Positions 1-11,275 of a stretch of DNA of 64,000 nt are shown here, one piece after another. The stretch is taken from the NCBI RefSeq assembly GCF_000321225.1, contig NW_004450944.1, positions 1,253,299-1,317,298 of the forward strand, in the 5' to 3' direction. The position numbers and the translations under genes are program-made. Position 1 is the first letter of the stretch. Every line of letters starts with the position of its first letter. The stretch is from Odobenus rosmarus divergens. Taxonomy: Eukaryota > Chordata > Mammalia > Carnivora > Odobenidae. The notes beneath the pieces are model-generated. The model was not told where the DNA came from. It saw only the letters and a program-made list of their open reading frames with translations, and made no database searches.

Positions 1-1150
1 ATCTAAAGTATGTACTTCAGGGCCATCCCACCTGTTGGGAGAGGTAGTTGAGGTATTTATATACGAACCTATATCAGTTCTTGGCTGAGGACTGTTCCCA
101 AGGATATTCATCCCCTGGAACTTCTGCTTGACTTTGTGGAGCAGAGTGACTTTCCCAGGATTTGGAGAACCTCCAAAAACCCTCAGGCAAAGAGATTCAG
201 ATTCAAGCCATGAGAAGCTTGGGCAATACAAACATAAGTATTAAGGCCTGAGGGACTAAGCTGGGCATCAATAGTGCCTGGTATGTGATATAATCCTCTT
301 GTGTGCAAAAGTAGACACATGACCAGTGTGGCTACAAGTTGGTCTAGAGACAGAGAGATCAGGGATTGAGACAGAGATTCTGCAGGAACTCCCCAAATGG
401 AGACAGTGTAAGTGTGCTGGCTTGCTCCTATGGTGGTTTAGGAAAGAACATGGAGGAGTGACTCTGGAGAATGTTTCTTGGCAGGAGGGTCTTAAAATTC
501 ACCAAATACACATTGCTTGCAAAGCACTGGGCTAGCCTACACAGATGAAGGGTGTAGAGCACTTGTCCTTAAAGTGGCGTATATCCAGGAGCAAGGGAGG
601 ATGGGTAATGCATACAAATGATTTCCTATGAAGCAAGATGTGCCAGGTGTCACAAGGAAGGGAAACCTAAAACATTTCCCTGAGGGACAAATTGTCTCTG
701 CTTGGGTGAGCATGCAGGCCTTCTTTAAGGGGTGGGTGAGATTTGAGAAGTGTGCCACATAATGGAGAAGTCTTTGGCCAGGACAGATGGAGAGGAGGGA
801 GATCACTCTCAGAGTGAAGAGTGAAATGACACCTAGCACAGAGGTGGGGGGTTGGGGTAGGACAGATGAGCTCCCAAAACACCAAGCACCTGGTGCATAC
901 ATGCCACACACTCTGAGTAATGCTGGGGAATGGGAGGAGATAAAGCGTCACAGGTGACCTGGGGTCCTGGTAAGGGCTTGAGTACTCGCAGAGAACTCGC
1001 TCTGTCGGCTGAGAAGCCAGAGGTATAGCATCACATCAGACTTGCTAAAGGACAACTCTATCAGTCTGTCAACATGTTATTAGGCATTGAGGGCCAGAAC
1101 TGGGGTGGTGGCAGCAAAAACAGCAAGGCACAGATGCATGCAAGGGATTA
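1..1150. other. Unique non-coding stretch
   Basis: No repeat family, splice-flanked exon or RNA gene is recognised here. The open frames on either strand are short, overlap one another and show no domain. An A-rich run near 1152-1166 marks the right edge. Confidence 0.5.
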
Positions 1151-1199
1151 AAACAAAAAAAAAAAAAGGCAGCTAGTGAGAGAGCCAGAATATTCCTTA

Positions 1200-1272
1200 C
1201 CTGTGCTATGCAACAGAACTTTCTGATATGATGGAAATAATCTATATCTGCACTCTCCAATACAGTGACAGT
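1200..1272. repeat. MER58-like hAT-Charlie fragment
   Basis: The sequence holds the pieces CAACAGAACTTTCTG, ATGATGGAAAT and CACTCTCCAATACAGT, in the order found at the start of MER58-type non-autonomous hAT elements. A fuller copy of the same family lies near 60.56 kb. The fragment is short and diverged, so the subfamily is uncertain. Confidence 0.5.
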
Positions 1273-1749
1273 TTACCCCCTGCTACATACTGATGGCTCA
1301 TCCAGATTTGGCCATGTATGCATGTATAGGAGAGTCTATCTGAAGTGCCAAAATGAGACTGAACAGAACCTTCCAATCAGCTGGGAATTCCCCATCACCC
1401 TTGTAGAAAGCAAATTGTCCTCAAGAGGCTCATCTGAAGTGTGAAACACCTTTGCAGCCCATAAAGAATGTTTGGAGTGCCGCAGTTTGAAACTGAAACC
1501 CCACATGGGGAGCCCTTGGCTTCTAGCAGAGCCTGAACAGATGTCCTGGAGGGGGAGCAAGGTCAATTACCACTTTGTTGTGACCTGCCAGAGTAGCTGT
1601 CTGTCATCAGTTGGCAGCCCCACCACAGAACATAAGCCAAAGATGGCACAGCCCTTGATGGAATCGAAGTGAAACATTCTGTACAGCACTCTGAGAGGTC
1701 TGGAGGCGGGGCGAGGCTGGGAGGGAACTGAGCTCCGTGCGCAGAGTTG

Positions 1750-1955
1750 TACAACCACTTTACAGCCATTACCTCCCTTTACCTCCACAACCACCCCACG
1801 GAGTAGGTCTTACCATCCCCGCCTTGCAGATGACAAATCTGAGGCTGAGTTACCACTTATCTGAAGTCCTGCTACTGCTAAGAGACAGGCAGAATGGGAC
1901 TGAGGCAGGAGGACTCCTGAGCCTGGGGTCTTCTATGGCACCATACACAACCCCA
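1750..1955 (-). repeat. MIR SINE
   Basis: On the plus strand this reads in the reversed MIR order: a cytosine-rich arm with CCACAACCACCCCACGGAGTA, then CAGATGACAAATCTGAGGC, then the distal part ending near GAGCCTGGGGTCTTC. This is the antisense form of the mammalian MIR core, heavily diverged as expected for its age. Confidence 0.7.
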
Positions 1956-2079
1956 ACAGAGTGTCTCTGATCTCTTTAATGTCACCCTTTCGTCTTCACA
2001 TTACAATCATTGTTTTATGGGAAAAATGTGGACTCTGTTCTAATTTATAATTACAAATATTAATATTTTTAAAACTCCA

Positions 2080-2271
2080 GGGGCGCCTGGGTGGCTCAGT
2101 CAGTTAAGAGTCTGCCTTTGGCTCAGGTCATGATCCCAGGGTCCTGGGATGGAGCCCCACATCAGGCTCCTTGCTCAGCGGAAAGCCTGCTTCTCCCTTT
2201 CCCTCTGCCTGCCGCTCCCCCTGCTTGTGCACTTTCTCTCTCTGTCAGATAAATAAATAAAACCTTTAAAA
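2080..2271 (+). repeat. Can-SINE (SINEC)
   Basis: A full-length carnivoran tRNA-Lys-derived SINE. It starts GGGGCGCCTGGGTGGCTCAG, which contains the pol III A-box region, followed by the B-box-like region, a pyrimidine-rich CTCTCTCTGTC arm and an AAATAAATAAAA tail. Flanks 2062-2079 and 2272-2290 form an 18-19 bp near-identical target-site duplication ending AAAACTCCA / AAAACACCA. Confidence 0.95.
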
Positions 2272-2629
2272 AATATTTTTTAAAACACCAATCTACTTAA
2301 TGGCTTGCTTTATTTACTTTCCTTTATTAATAGACTCTGTTTTGTAGAGAGATTTAGGTTTACAAAAAAAATTGAGTGGAAGGTAACAATTGAGAGTTCT
2401 CATACATCCTCTCCTCACCCCAATTTCCCCTATTATTAATGGCTTGCATTAACGTGGTACATTTGTAACAAGTGATGAACCAGTACTGATACATTATAAT
2501 TATCTAAAGTCCACAGTTTACATAAGGGGTCACTCTTCATATTGTACAGTTCTGTGGGTTCTGACAAATAATGTCATGTATCCAGCATTACAGTATCACA
2601 TGGAATAGTTTCACCACCCTAGAAATCTT

Positions 2630-2832
2630 TTCTTAAAAGATTTTAATTTCCTTTTTTTTTTTTTAGAGACAGAGTGGGGGAGAGGCAGAGGGAGAGGGAG
2701 AGAGAGAATCTTAAGCAAGCTCCATGCCCAGTGCAGAGCCCAACACAGGGCTCAGTCTCAAAACCCTGAGATTATGACCTGAGCCAAAATCAAGAGTCAG
2801 ATGCTTAGCCGACTGAGCCACCCACAAGCCTC
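2630..2832 (-). repeat. Can-SINE (older type) inside L1M
   Basis: The reverse complement of a Can-SINE: poly-T at left, purine-rich GAGAGGGAGAGAGAGAATC arm, then ATTATGACCTGAGCC and ending GACTGAGCCACCCACAAGCC. A perfect 15-bp target-site duplication, CACCCTAGAAATCTT, occupies 2615-2629 and 2833-2847. The interrupted L1 3' UTR resumes on either side, so this insertion postdates the L1. Confidence 0.95.
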
Positions 2833-3393
2833 CACCCTAGAAATCTTATATAGACGGTTAAATGTTGCACCCATTTATACGTCCCTGCCTCTATCCCCTG
2901 GAACCCCAGGCAACCACCGATCTTTTTACTTTCTCGATAATTTTGCCTTTTACAGAATGTCATGTAGTAGGAATCATACAGTATGCAGCCTTTTCAAACT
3001 GGCTTCTTTCACTTAGCAATATGCTTTTAAGGTTCCTCCATGTCTTTTTGTGGCTTGACAGCCCCTTTCTTCTTATTGCTGAATAATATTCCATCACATG
3101 GATGTACCGCAGTTTGCTTATCCACAGACATATTGAAGGACATCTTGGTTGCCTCCAATTTGCCTGTCCATTCTGTTCTATTGATCTATTTACCTCTTCC
3201 TTCACCAGTATCACACTATCTAAAAAAACACAGAAGTTTATTTATGTATGTAAATAAACACACATAATCTCACACGTTGTGCTCCTTTCGGGAGAGTATC
3301 ACACTGTCTTAATGACTTTAGCTTTACAATAAGGGTGAAGCTCCATAGTGTCAGTCCTCCAACTTAGTTCTTCTCTTTCAACACTGAGTAGGC

Positions 3394-3676
3394 TATCCTG
3401 GGTCTTTTGTCTCTCCATGTAAACTTTAGAATCACTTTGTTGATGTCTACAAAATAACTTGCTGGGATTTTGACTGGGATTGCACTGAAGGATCAAGGTG
3501 GGAAGAACTGACATCTTAACACTATTACACCTTCCTATCCTGGGTCTTTTGTCTCTCCATGTAAACTTTAGAATCACTTTGTTGATGTCCACAAAATAAC
3601 TTGCTGGGATTTTGACTGGGATTGCACTCAGGATCAAGGTGGGAAGAACTGACATCTTAACACTATTACACCTTCC
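3394..3676 (-). repeat. 142-bp tandem duplication within L1 ORF2 fossil
   Basis: Two head-to-tail copies, 3394-3535 and 3536-3676, both begin TATCCTGGGTCTTTTGTCTC. They are nearly identical: one 1-base length difference and very few substitutions. The minus-strand frame repeats the ORF2-like residues RCNSVKMSVLPTLIL in each copy. Confidence 0.95.
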
Positions 3677-4184
3677 TATCCCTAAACATGTAATAGCTCT
3701 CCACGCATGCATTCAGCTCTTTGTTTCCTTTCATCAGAGTTTTCTAGATTTCCTCCTATAGATCTTGCACATGTTGTTAGATTTATAACTAAGTATTTCA
3801 TTGTTTTGCTGTTAATGTAAATGGTATTTTTAGTATCAAAATTCAATTATTCATTGATGGTATATAGGAAAGCACTTGACTTTTGTATCCTGGTATCCTG
3901 CAACTTGGCTATAATCACAAATTCCATGAGTTTTTTATTGATTCTTTTGGATTTTCTATACAGGCAATCAGGACTTCAGTGAACAAAGACAGTTTTATTT
4001 CTTCCTTCCCAATCTATGTGCCTTCTATTTCCTTTTCTTATCTTATTGCATTGGCTAGGACTTCCAGTAGGCTGTTGGATAGAAATGGTGAAAGCAGACA
4101 TCCTTGACTTGTTCCTGATCTTAGGGAAAGAGCATCTACTTTATCAGCATTACTTTTACTGTTAAACCTTCTATGTGACATGGA

Positions 4185-4615
4185 GTAATGGGTCCTCTAT
4201 CCGTATTCCCTTGGCATTCAGTCTTCCATGTCTGAGGGCTTTCTCTGGCCACAGAGTATGTTTGGCCCACTATGTGGAGAAGGCCGGGAGTGCTGTGGAG
4301 TTAATTTCCCCAGAAGTAACCTTCAACCAATGGTATACAGGAGTTCATTTAAATGCTCTCTGGTGTCCTCACCCCTTGAGGAGATCAATCTTGCATGTAC
4401 TCTATGAAGGCTCCCAGTGGTCCCCTGGGGGGTGAAACCCCTATTGCCCCAAAAAGTTACCTACTTATTATTACCTCATTTATTGGCTTCTGTCCCTTGC
4501 CTATCTCACTTCCCACTCCTGTACCAATGCTCTTTGAGTCATTTCCCAAATAAACTAGTTAAATCCTATTCTCAGAGTCTGATTCTTGGGAAATCCAACC
4601 CAAAACCAGGGCTTA
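4185..4615 (+). repeat. Possible old LTR-like repeat end
   Basis: The segment ends with CCCAAATAAACTAGTTAAATC, then CTCAGAGTCTGATTCTTGGG and AACCCA. This resembles the polyadenylation-signal end of a medium-reiteration element. A similar layout (CCCAGATAAACTTCATG, then GTCTCGGCGTCTGCTT) occurs near 48.42-48.48 kb, so both may belong to one family. I cannot name it with confidence. Confidence 0.4.
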
Positions 4616-4814
4616 TTTCCATGCCTGTGGCAAAACAGAGATCCAAAACACTTCCATATCAGTTTTGGCTATAGGTGATGTCCAGGACCCAACAACTTCG
4701 GAAAAACATGGCAGGTGCAAACCCCTTTATGCTTCAACACTTTTACCAGGCATAGAACACCTGCAAAATCACGTCCTAATCCCTTTTCCCTTTATGGGTG
4801 AGAAATCTACCACC

Positions 4815-5290
4815 AGGCCTATAAGGTCTTCCATAATCTGGCTTCACTGAACTTATCCAACATTGTTTCCCAAAGCTCTCAAGTCTTCCTCTTTGTTCCA
4901 GCCAGACCTTAGTGCAAACCCCAAATGGCTAACCATGTGGTCCAGCCTGAACTGCTGATCATTTCCAGAACAGGCCATAAGGTTTCATTCTTCTATGCCT
5001 CTACAAATGCTACTCCCATTTCTCAAGATGGCCCTTCTGCCTTTTCAATCTCCTACACATCCATTAAGACCCAACTCAAGTGTTGTTTCTTTTGAGAAGC
5101 TACATTCATCAGGCCAAATTAGCATTTCCTTGAAAAATGCCAATAGATACAAAGATGAAAATAAAAATATCCTTTTTCTGCCATAAGAAACCCATTCTTA
5201 TCATTTGATACATATGTTTCCATACTGTTACTTGCTTTCTGTACCTAAAACATTTACCATCAATATGTCCCTACCTCACTCAATATTGAG
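4815..5290 (+). repeat. Possible L2/CR1-type LINE remnant
   Basis: The order of phrases such as AGGTCTTCCATAATCTGGCTT, TTGTTCCAGCCAGACC and AAGACCCAACTCAAGTG matches the 3' portion of L2/CR1-like LINEs read forward. Divergence is high and ends are unclear. Confidence 0.45.
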
Positions 5291-5764
5291 CAACCTAATT
5301 TTTAATGATTACTCAATATTCCAATGTATGATTGATCTATAATTGAATATGATCATAAATCATACCATCTACTCAGTCCAAAGATTAACATGGCCAGCTC
5401 AGCAGAACCTTATCATGATGGATACCTAGGGCTGAGTATAGGTGTCATGGCTCTGTCCCAGGTTCCCACAGAGCTTTGACAAGATATAAAGACTTTGCTC
5501 TAGCTGATGACCCAGTCACTTTTGCCACGGCCAGTATTTTATGTCTTGGATTTTAAGCTTCAGGAGGACAGGGAGCTAATCAGCTTGATTCCCTGTATAA
5601 GGCATTATATTAGTAAATCATCTGGAGGATGGCAAGAGAAAACCAGGCCCACAAATAGAAACTGGTACTTAATCGTTCTGGTAGGTACAAACCAAAGTTG
5701 GTGTCCTACCTTGAATTTCCATATAAACCTAATACAGACTAACATTCCAATAACAGTAATAACA
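5291..5764. other. Unique AT-rich stretch
   Basis: No gene or clear repeat is seen. A possible L2 3'-end trace lies near 5540-5610 (GGATTTTAAGCTTCAGGAGG). A short run of AATAACAACAGTAATAA lies at the right edge. Confidence 0.4.
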
Positions 5765-5955
5765 ACAGTAATAACTAATATTTTATAAAGCTTTAAAGTG
5801 CTTTTCATGCTCACTATACGCCAAAGCAGATATTATTAGAGATGAGAAAAATGGAAGCCCAGGAAGTCTATGAGTTTATCCAGTGCAGTTAAGGGGTGGA
5901 GCTGGGACTTAAACCTTAGGATCCCAAGCCCAAGTGTTGTGCTCATTTCCATCAC
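5765..5955 (-). repeat. MIR SINE
   Basis: The antisense MIR order is visible: AAAGTGCTTTTCATG, then AGATATTATTAGAGATGAGAA, a degraded 'aaggtcaca' region, and TGGAGCTGGGACTTAAACC. Confidence 0.75.
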
Positions 5956-6784
5956 GTGATGCTATCTTCCCACAGGGAACAGTGAACCACCCTAGGACAG
6001 TGGGTCCCTGATACAAACAAGATGACATGCACAGGTCTATAGGATGCAGACTCAGGAGGCTCTCCAGGTGGTGTGGGCAACCTTCCAGGGAAGGTCATAT
6101 CATTCATTCTACAAAACATCCTGAATGGAAACACAGACTCCCTCTGCCCTAAGCCACAAAGTGTGGAGTGTGTTTTTGTTCTTGTTGGGCAGATTCCTCC
6201 AGGTTCTAGCACAGCTCCTCGCCAAAAACAGCTTTCCGGTGACTCCTGCAGGAAGGCCCTGATCCAGAACATGGATCTCTCGGAGATGTGACCAGTGAAT
6301 TGCAGCTAGATGGGTGTAGGGTCAGGAACAGAGAGACCGGGAGAAGAATGTCACAGTTGGCATTAGGAGACTCCAATCCTATACCCACCTTTCTTCACAG
6401 GGATTGGATGAGAGCCACATCCTCTACGGGCTTTAGTTTTTCATTTATAGAATAAAAAACCTGCCACATGACTTCAAAGAAGGCTGCCTTCTAGGGCTTT
6501 CTTATGGAATGGAAACTGCATCCACTGGACAAAGCTGTCAAATTCCAAAGCATGGTTCCTGGGTGAAGGGGAGTTTCCCCCAGTTACTGAGTGAAGGTGT
6601 ATTTACTCCATCTTTAAGTCCCAGTTCCTTTCTAGTGTGATGCTGTAACATCTACCTTTAGAGTGTTTGAAGGGAACAGATGGCCATGCTCCCTAGGTCA
6701 CGAGGTAGGATGTTACAGCACTGGCTTTCTGGGAAGACAACAGAGCCCTTCATGGCCTAGCATCCCTCTAGAACAAACTCTAGA
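5956..6784. other. Unique non-coding stretch
   Basis: The frames on both strands at 5952-6388 overlap and lack any recognisable domain. A weak MIR-like piece may lie near 6405-6480 (TTTTTCATTTATAGAATAAA). Nothing else can be supported. Confidence 0.4.
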
Positions 6785-6955
6785 TCCCAAACCTGTATGA
6801 TCCTTGAATGACCTTTGGAGCTTTCATAAAATACAGACTCCCGGACTCCACACCAAGAAATTTTAATCTAGTGCCTCTGGGTGGGGCCCAAGAATCTGTA
6901 TTCAAGGAAAAATTTTGCAGGTGATTCTCAGCAACTTCTGTTGAGAACGTCTCCA
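6785..6955 (+). repeat. MER5A-like hAT-Charlie element
   Basis: Shows the MER5A order: AATGACCTTTGGAGCTTTCA, TCTGGGTGGGGCCCAAGAATC, GCAGGTGATTCTCAGCAAC, and TTGAGAAC at the right end. Non-autonomous DNA transposon remnant. Confidence 0.75.
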
Positions 6956-7007
6956 TAAGCCAACTTAAAATTTTCAACCTAAAATGCTTTATTCGCCTAT
7001 CATGGTG

Positions 7008-7160
7008 CATCTCAAGCTGGGAGATTTGAAAAAAACTTCATGCACAGGCCAACTTCCCAGACCAATTACATGAGCCCTTCTGGGAGTGATCCAGGCATCA
7101 GTACCTTCAGAACTCTCCAGGTGACCCCAGCTGGGGAATAGTGCCCTCATCCTACAGAAT
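7008..7160. repeat. hAT-Charlie (MER3/MER5B-like) element
   Basis: Phrases GCATCTCAAGCTGGGAGATT, CAGACCAATTACATGAGC, GGGAGTGATCCAGGCATCAG and CTCCAGGTGACCCCAGCTGG match the layout of a second small Charlie family related to MER5. It lies directly downstream of the MER5A copy. Confidence 0.55.
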
Positions 7161-7204
7161 AGTGGGGAGGTCCTCAACCCTGCAAGTCCAGGGTCCTGGA
7201 CTAG

Positions 7205-7330
7205 AACTCTCGTCCTATCATTCACCTTGTGCCAGTTCCCTTACCCTCTGGAGCCTCAGCTCCCCTTCAAGAAAAAAGGGCCCATAAAACCATCATTCAG
7301 TGGGAGTGAAGACTAAGTGTGGCCTGCATA
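7205..7330 (+). repeat. MIR fragment
   Basis: TTGTGCCAGTTCCCTTACCC, then CTGGAGCCTCAGCTCCCC and AAAAGGGCCCATAAAACCAT match the sense-strand MIR core ('ctcagtttcctcatctgtaaaatgg'). Confidence 0.6.
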
Positions 7331-7659
7331 CCAATTACCCGATGTGCTAACAACCCCCTCACTGAATCACACCTTACAACTGCACTTTTTACATTATTAT
7401 TATTATTACAAACAGAAAATCGAGATGACAAGAGGCAGAAATCATAAAATCATCATATTATTTCTGGATGCTTATTAGAAACACACAAGTCTCAGTTGCC
7501 AAGTGGTTCCCAGCCTCGTTTGAGAGGACCTGGAAATCCCTGGTCCCCCCGCCCTGTCACTGCTCTCCCTCCACCACTCATGCTCCCTGCACAGGCTGTG
7601 GGGAGGGGGGGAGGTAAGCAGGCTGTGGGGGTGAGAATATCCATGCCCTCTGTCACAAT
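7331..7659. other. Unique stretch with short TTA run
   Basis: Holds a short (TTA)n run near 7393-7407 and a G-rich segment near 7601-7635. No gene recognised. Confidence 0.4.
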
Positions 7660-8145
7660 GCTAGCTGTATTATTTGCTAGGGCTGCCTCAACAAGGTACC
7701 ATAAATGGGGTAGCTTAAACAATCGAAATTTATTGTGTCACAACCCTAGAGGCTAGAAGTCAAAGATCATGGTGTTGGCGGGGTGGATTCTTCTGGAGGG
7801 TTCTGAGGGAGAACCTGTTCCACGCTGCTTGCCTTGCTTCTGGTGCTCTGCTGTCAATCTCTGGCATTCTTGGCTTAGAGAATCATCACCCCTATCTCTT
7901 TCTTAATCTTCACATGGTATTCTTTCTGAGTGTGTCTATGTCCAAATGACCCCATTTTACAAGGATACCCATCATACTGTATTAAGGCCTGCCCTGATGA
8001 CCTCATTTTAACTTGATCACCTCTGGGGGAAAAAAAAAAAAAAAAAACCATCTCCAAATAAGATTACATACCGAGGTATCAGGGATTAGGAAGCCAGCAT
8101 ATCTATTTGATGGAGAGATACAATTCCACCCATAAGACCCTCCTA
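7660..8145 (-). mobile_element. MaLR (MLT1/MST-type) solo LTR, antisense
   Basis: The plus strand reads as the reverse complement of an ERVL-MaLR LTR: GCTAGGGCTGCCTCAACAAG, GGGGTAGCTTAAACAATCG, AAATTTATTGTGTCACAACC, TAGAAGTCAAAGATCATGG, then ATGACCTCATTTTAACTTG and ACAATTCCACCCATAAGACC at the far end. A 19-20 nt A-run at about 8028-8047 expands the middle. This is an old eutherian LTR with no internal retroviral sequence adjoining. Confidence 0.8.
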
Positions 8146-9438
8146 AATGTAAAGATCTGAGACCATCCCCCTGGGTCATGCACATGCCCCAAGTCCCACT
8201 GACAGAGACAGGCTGCAAAACACATGCAAGGGTGTGAGGTCCTGGCTGGAACATCCCTTCATCAAAACCCCTTGCCTCATAAACCCTCACAAGAAAGTCC
8301 TGTGGAGATTATACAAAACTCACTTTTTTTTTTCCCACTTGGAACTCCTCTACCTCCCTCTACTCAATCTACTATTGCCTAAACATGACTGATCACACAC
8401 TTCAAGTGTCACGAACTCAAGAGTTGCAGCCAAGTGACCCAGCTTATGGTCAGGACCTGCCAAGGGCCATCCCCAGCTCAGCTCTGTCTTCTTCCCTTCA
8501 CTTGGTTGCTGGCCCTCAGCCCTCAGCCCTCAGCACTTGGCAAACCTCATGGCCCTGAGTTAAGAACACAGTTCTACCCAGCAGGTAGGTCAGGGTGGGG
8601 CCTCTCTGGAACACCACGTGGGAGCCAAGTGAAATGTGAACTCCAGTATTTGTTTAACAATTTCTGCTTCTTCCAACACTGCCATACCTTAGGTTGTTTT
8701 CCTAACCTGTTCCTATTACTTTTCCTTATAAAACAGCAAATAGCAGAATTTCTGAACGGCTAAATAAGTGAACTGACATTCAGTTATCCTATAAATTGTT
8801 ATACGGACTCAGAGATATTTTATGAATGAATATTCTCATGGTATTCTTCACTGAGTGTATTTATTTACAAGCTCCGTTCTGTGGGGCGAACGGCCACACA
8901 GATGCTGAGCAGGTAAAAAAAAGACAAATGAAAACAGGTACAGACAAAAAAAAATTACTGCCCTCCATTAAAACATAGCCCACATGATAAAAATGAGGGC
9001 TGTGCATGGTTTTCCGAACCATAGCTATGGCCCAATGAACTCCCCATGGAAATATAACAGGGAGGGTATAACATGAAGCTCTGGAAGCATTCAAATTAAT
9101 TACAAACAGGGTCTGGTTTGTTGGAAGCTCTGTGTCCAAGAATGCCTTTCCACGATTCAGCAAGTTTATAGCTCTTTCGAAGCTTGGCAAGAGTCCCTGT
9201 GCTGAGGAGAAGCTATCCCCTTCAAAATGTGGAAAGTCCCTGTGCGAATCAAAAATGACATCTTCATGGCAACCCATGGATGTTTCCACTCAAACAGGGC
9301 CTTCCAGAGCCAGCCGGAGAAAGGCGGTGAAGACCCCTTCGAAGAGGCAAAATTGGGCGTGTAACTCAGACTCAAAAAATCACCAAGGGGCTCACACTAC
9401 AGTGGAGTCAGACCCCTAAAAATAATCTTGATAATAAG
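8146..9438. other. Unique stretch with CpG-retaining right part
   Basis: Contains a short CCCTCAG triplet repeat near 8514-8535 and no recognisable interspersed repeat. The right part (8860-9420) keeps several CpG sites, for example GGGGCGAACGG and GCCGGAGAAAGGCGG. It has a 142-codon minus-strand frame at 8861-9289 and a plus-strand frame open from about 9201 to a TAA at 9380-9382. Neither product resembles a family I know. It could be a conserved non-coding element or ordinary DNA. Confidence 0.35.
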
Positions 9439-9439
9439 A

Positions 9440-9680
9440 GCTGTCGCCAAGTGAATGTTTATTCCACAAACTGAAGTCAGATGCCTTGCGAGCTTTAGCT
9501 TGCATCATCTCTGCAGCCCCATATCATAAGTGCCATGATGCTCCCATCATATTAATGTAAAACCTGTAGCTCTCCAGCTCAGCATCTTGCCCAAGGTCAC
9601 ACCTACAGTGATGGAGCCAGGTTTCCATGTTCGGTTGGGCTCCAGAGCCCAAGCTCTTGAATGCCTCGTGTCTTCAACAG
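9440..9680 (-). repeat. MIR SINE
   Basis: Antisense MIR order: CTTGCATCATCTCTGCAGCC, CATAAGTGCCATGATGCTCC, TTGCCCAAGGTCACACCTAC, GATGGAGCCAGGTTTCCATG, and CAGAGCCCAAGCTCTTGAA at the end. Confidence 0.85.
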
Positions 9681-10394
9681 TTAGTGAGTCCAAACCCAAA
9701 CTGAAATTGAATAGCCAATGAGATCAAACCACCAAGGCATCCAGGGTGGCCTGACCCCAGAGGCCAAAACAGTGCACTGTCCAGCCACGATTTTTGCTTC
9801 TCAAGTGCCTTAATGGCAATGTGCAGACATGGCTTCTGGGAGTTCCATAAGTCTGAGAAGCAGGGAGCTTGATGGTGCCTTCACAAAAGAACCCAAAGGC
9901 TGCAGTGCTTACTAAAATGTCAGAGAAATATGATACACAACCAAAAGGCTCTGAGGATTGCTGACCCTATTACATGACAGAAAAACTGTGGGAGGCAAGC
10001 CCCAAATTAACATCCTGTCCCTTCAAAGGCTCCACTGGCCAAAGTCTGTAGCAAAGATGATGTGGCAAGGAAAATCCTGGGTTTCTCATGTGGAACTTCC
10101 TAATCAAAAGCTTTGTTTCCTAGCATCTATCAAAGGTAAAAATTATAAATTCATTGTCTTCTTTATCAACCTAAGTAGTAGTAGCTGCAAATATGTGGAT
10201 ACTTGACTTTAAAAATTCATATGAATGAAAGGCATGATGTCTGCAATTTCTTGATTTATTTTTTATCATCTTGAAGTAGCCAACATGATAGATCAATTGC
10301 AACAACAACAAAAAAAAATGCCCCAGTTCTTCATTCATCCCTTTCCATGCCCCTTGCAATCAGATGTTTCAGCTCATTCCATCTTTTGGTAGAG
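9681..10394. other. Unique non-coding stretch
   Basis: No recognisable gene, RNA or repeat apart from a short CAACAACAACAAAAAAAA run near 10299-10318. Confidence 0.4.
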
Positions 10395-10908
10395 CTATCC
10401 TTTAAATGTGGGCTGCCCTTGTGACTTGATGTGACCAAGAGAATGTGGTGGAAATGATGCTGTGCCACTTCTCAGCATAGGTGTCAACACACATGAGGCC
10501 ATCCTAGTCCAGCAGCCCCCACCCCAGGCCCGCTGACCACCAATGATCACGGACACATGAACCAACTGAGCTGAGATCAGTTGAGCCTGATCTAGCATAA
10601 CTACTCAGCTGGCCCACAGACTCATGAGCCATAGTAAATGCTTATTGTTGGATGCCTGGGTGGCTCAGTCGGTTAGGCATCTGCCTTCAGCTTCAGCTTG
10701 GGTCAAGATCCAGGGGTCCTGGGATTGAGCCCCATGTCAGGCTCCCTGCTCAATGTGGAGCCTGCTTCTCCCTCTCCCTCTCCCCCTGCTTGTGCACACT
10801 CTCTATCTCTCTCAAATAAATAAAATAATAAAATCTTTAAATTGTTATTGTTTTAAACAACTGAGATTTAGGATGGCTTGTTACACAGCTATAGTCAACT
10901 GATACAAT
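10395..10908 (+). mobile_element. MLT1-type MaLR LTR split by a SINE
   Basis: The left part runs 10395-10649 (GTGACTTGATGTGACCAAGA; TCATGAGCCATAGTAAATG). The right part runs 10853-10908 (TGAGATTTAGGATGGCTTG; TACACAGCTATAGTCAACTG). Together they reproduce the 3' half of an MLT1 LTR, whose end reads like 'ggtttgttacgcagcaatag'. A Can-SINE at 10650-10844 separates the pieces. Confidence 0.75.
10650..10844 (+). repeat. Can-SINE (SINEC)
   Basis: Begins GATGCCTGGGTGGCTCAGTC and ends AAATAAATAAAATAATAAAA. An 8-bp repeat, TTATTGTT, flanks it at 10642-10649 and 10845-10852, consistent with a target-site duplication. It sits inside the MLT1 LTR and is therefore younger. Confidence 0.93.
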
Positions 10909-11039
10909 AGGGTTCCCAAAATACAAATGGAGACTCGTTCCCAAGATTCTCATATGGCCAATGAGCTTGTTCTCATTCTCCTAGTCCATCCCCTTATTTA
11001 CTAAAACATGCTGCTGCAAGAAAAGCTACTACTTATGGA

Positions 11040-11275
11040 CTATGAACATGTGCAAGGCACTAGGATAGCATGTTTTAGTGCATTTTTTTATTTCATCCTT
11101 GCTGCAATGTTATCTCTACAGCCACAACAAGGATTGTGATTTAATACTATCATATTAATATGAGGGAACAGATACTCAGAGAAGCTAACTCGACCAAGGC
11201 CACACACGAAGTGGCAGATCCAAAATGCGACCCCAAGGCCAACTTATCCCAAGTTCACATCCTTACAGAGTGTGC
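11040..11275 (-). repeat. MIR SINE
   Basis: Antisense MIR signature: ATGTGCAAGGCACTAGGATA, ATGAGGGAACAGATACTCAG, GACCAAGGCCACACACGAAG and TGGCAGATCCAAAATGCGA. Confidence 0.85.

Larger units (their letters stand above)
2325..4170 (-). mobile_element. Old L1M LINE, antisense, 5'-truncated
   Basis: Read on the minus strand this is an L1 remnant. The 3' UTR lies at the left (about 2325-3150). Its plus-strand text includes GATGTACCGCAGTTTGCTTA and GAATAATATTCCATCACATG, both typical of mammalian L1 3' ends read backwards. It is followed by ORF2-derived sequence to about 4170. A frame at 3299-3712 (-) keeps ORF2-like residues such as SVLPTLIL and FTWRDKRPRI. The element is interrupted by a Can-SINE at 2630-2832 and carries an internal 142-bp tandem duplication. 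It has no intact ORF and is inactive. The junction of 3' UTR and ORF2 near 3155 is abrupt, suggesting an internal deletion or two fragments. Confidence 0.85.

Noticed and set aside
8861..9289. 142-codon minus-strand frame as a gene
   Set aside because: No recognisable domain, no splice or promoter context. A competing plus-strand frame covers part of it.
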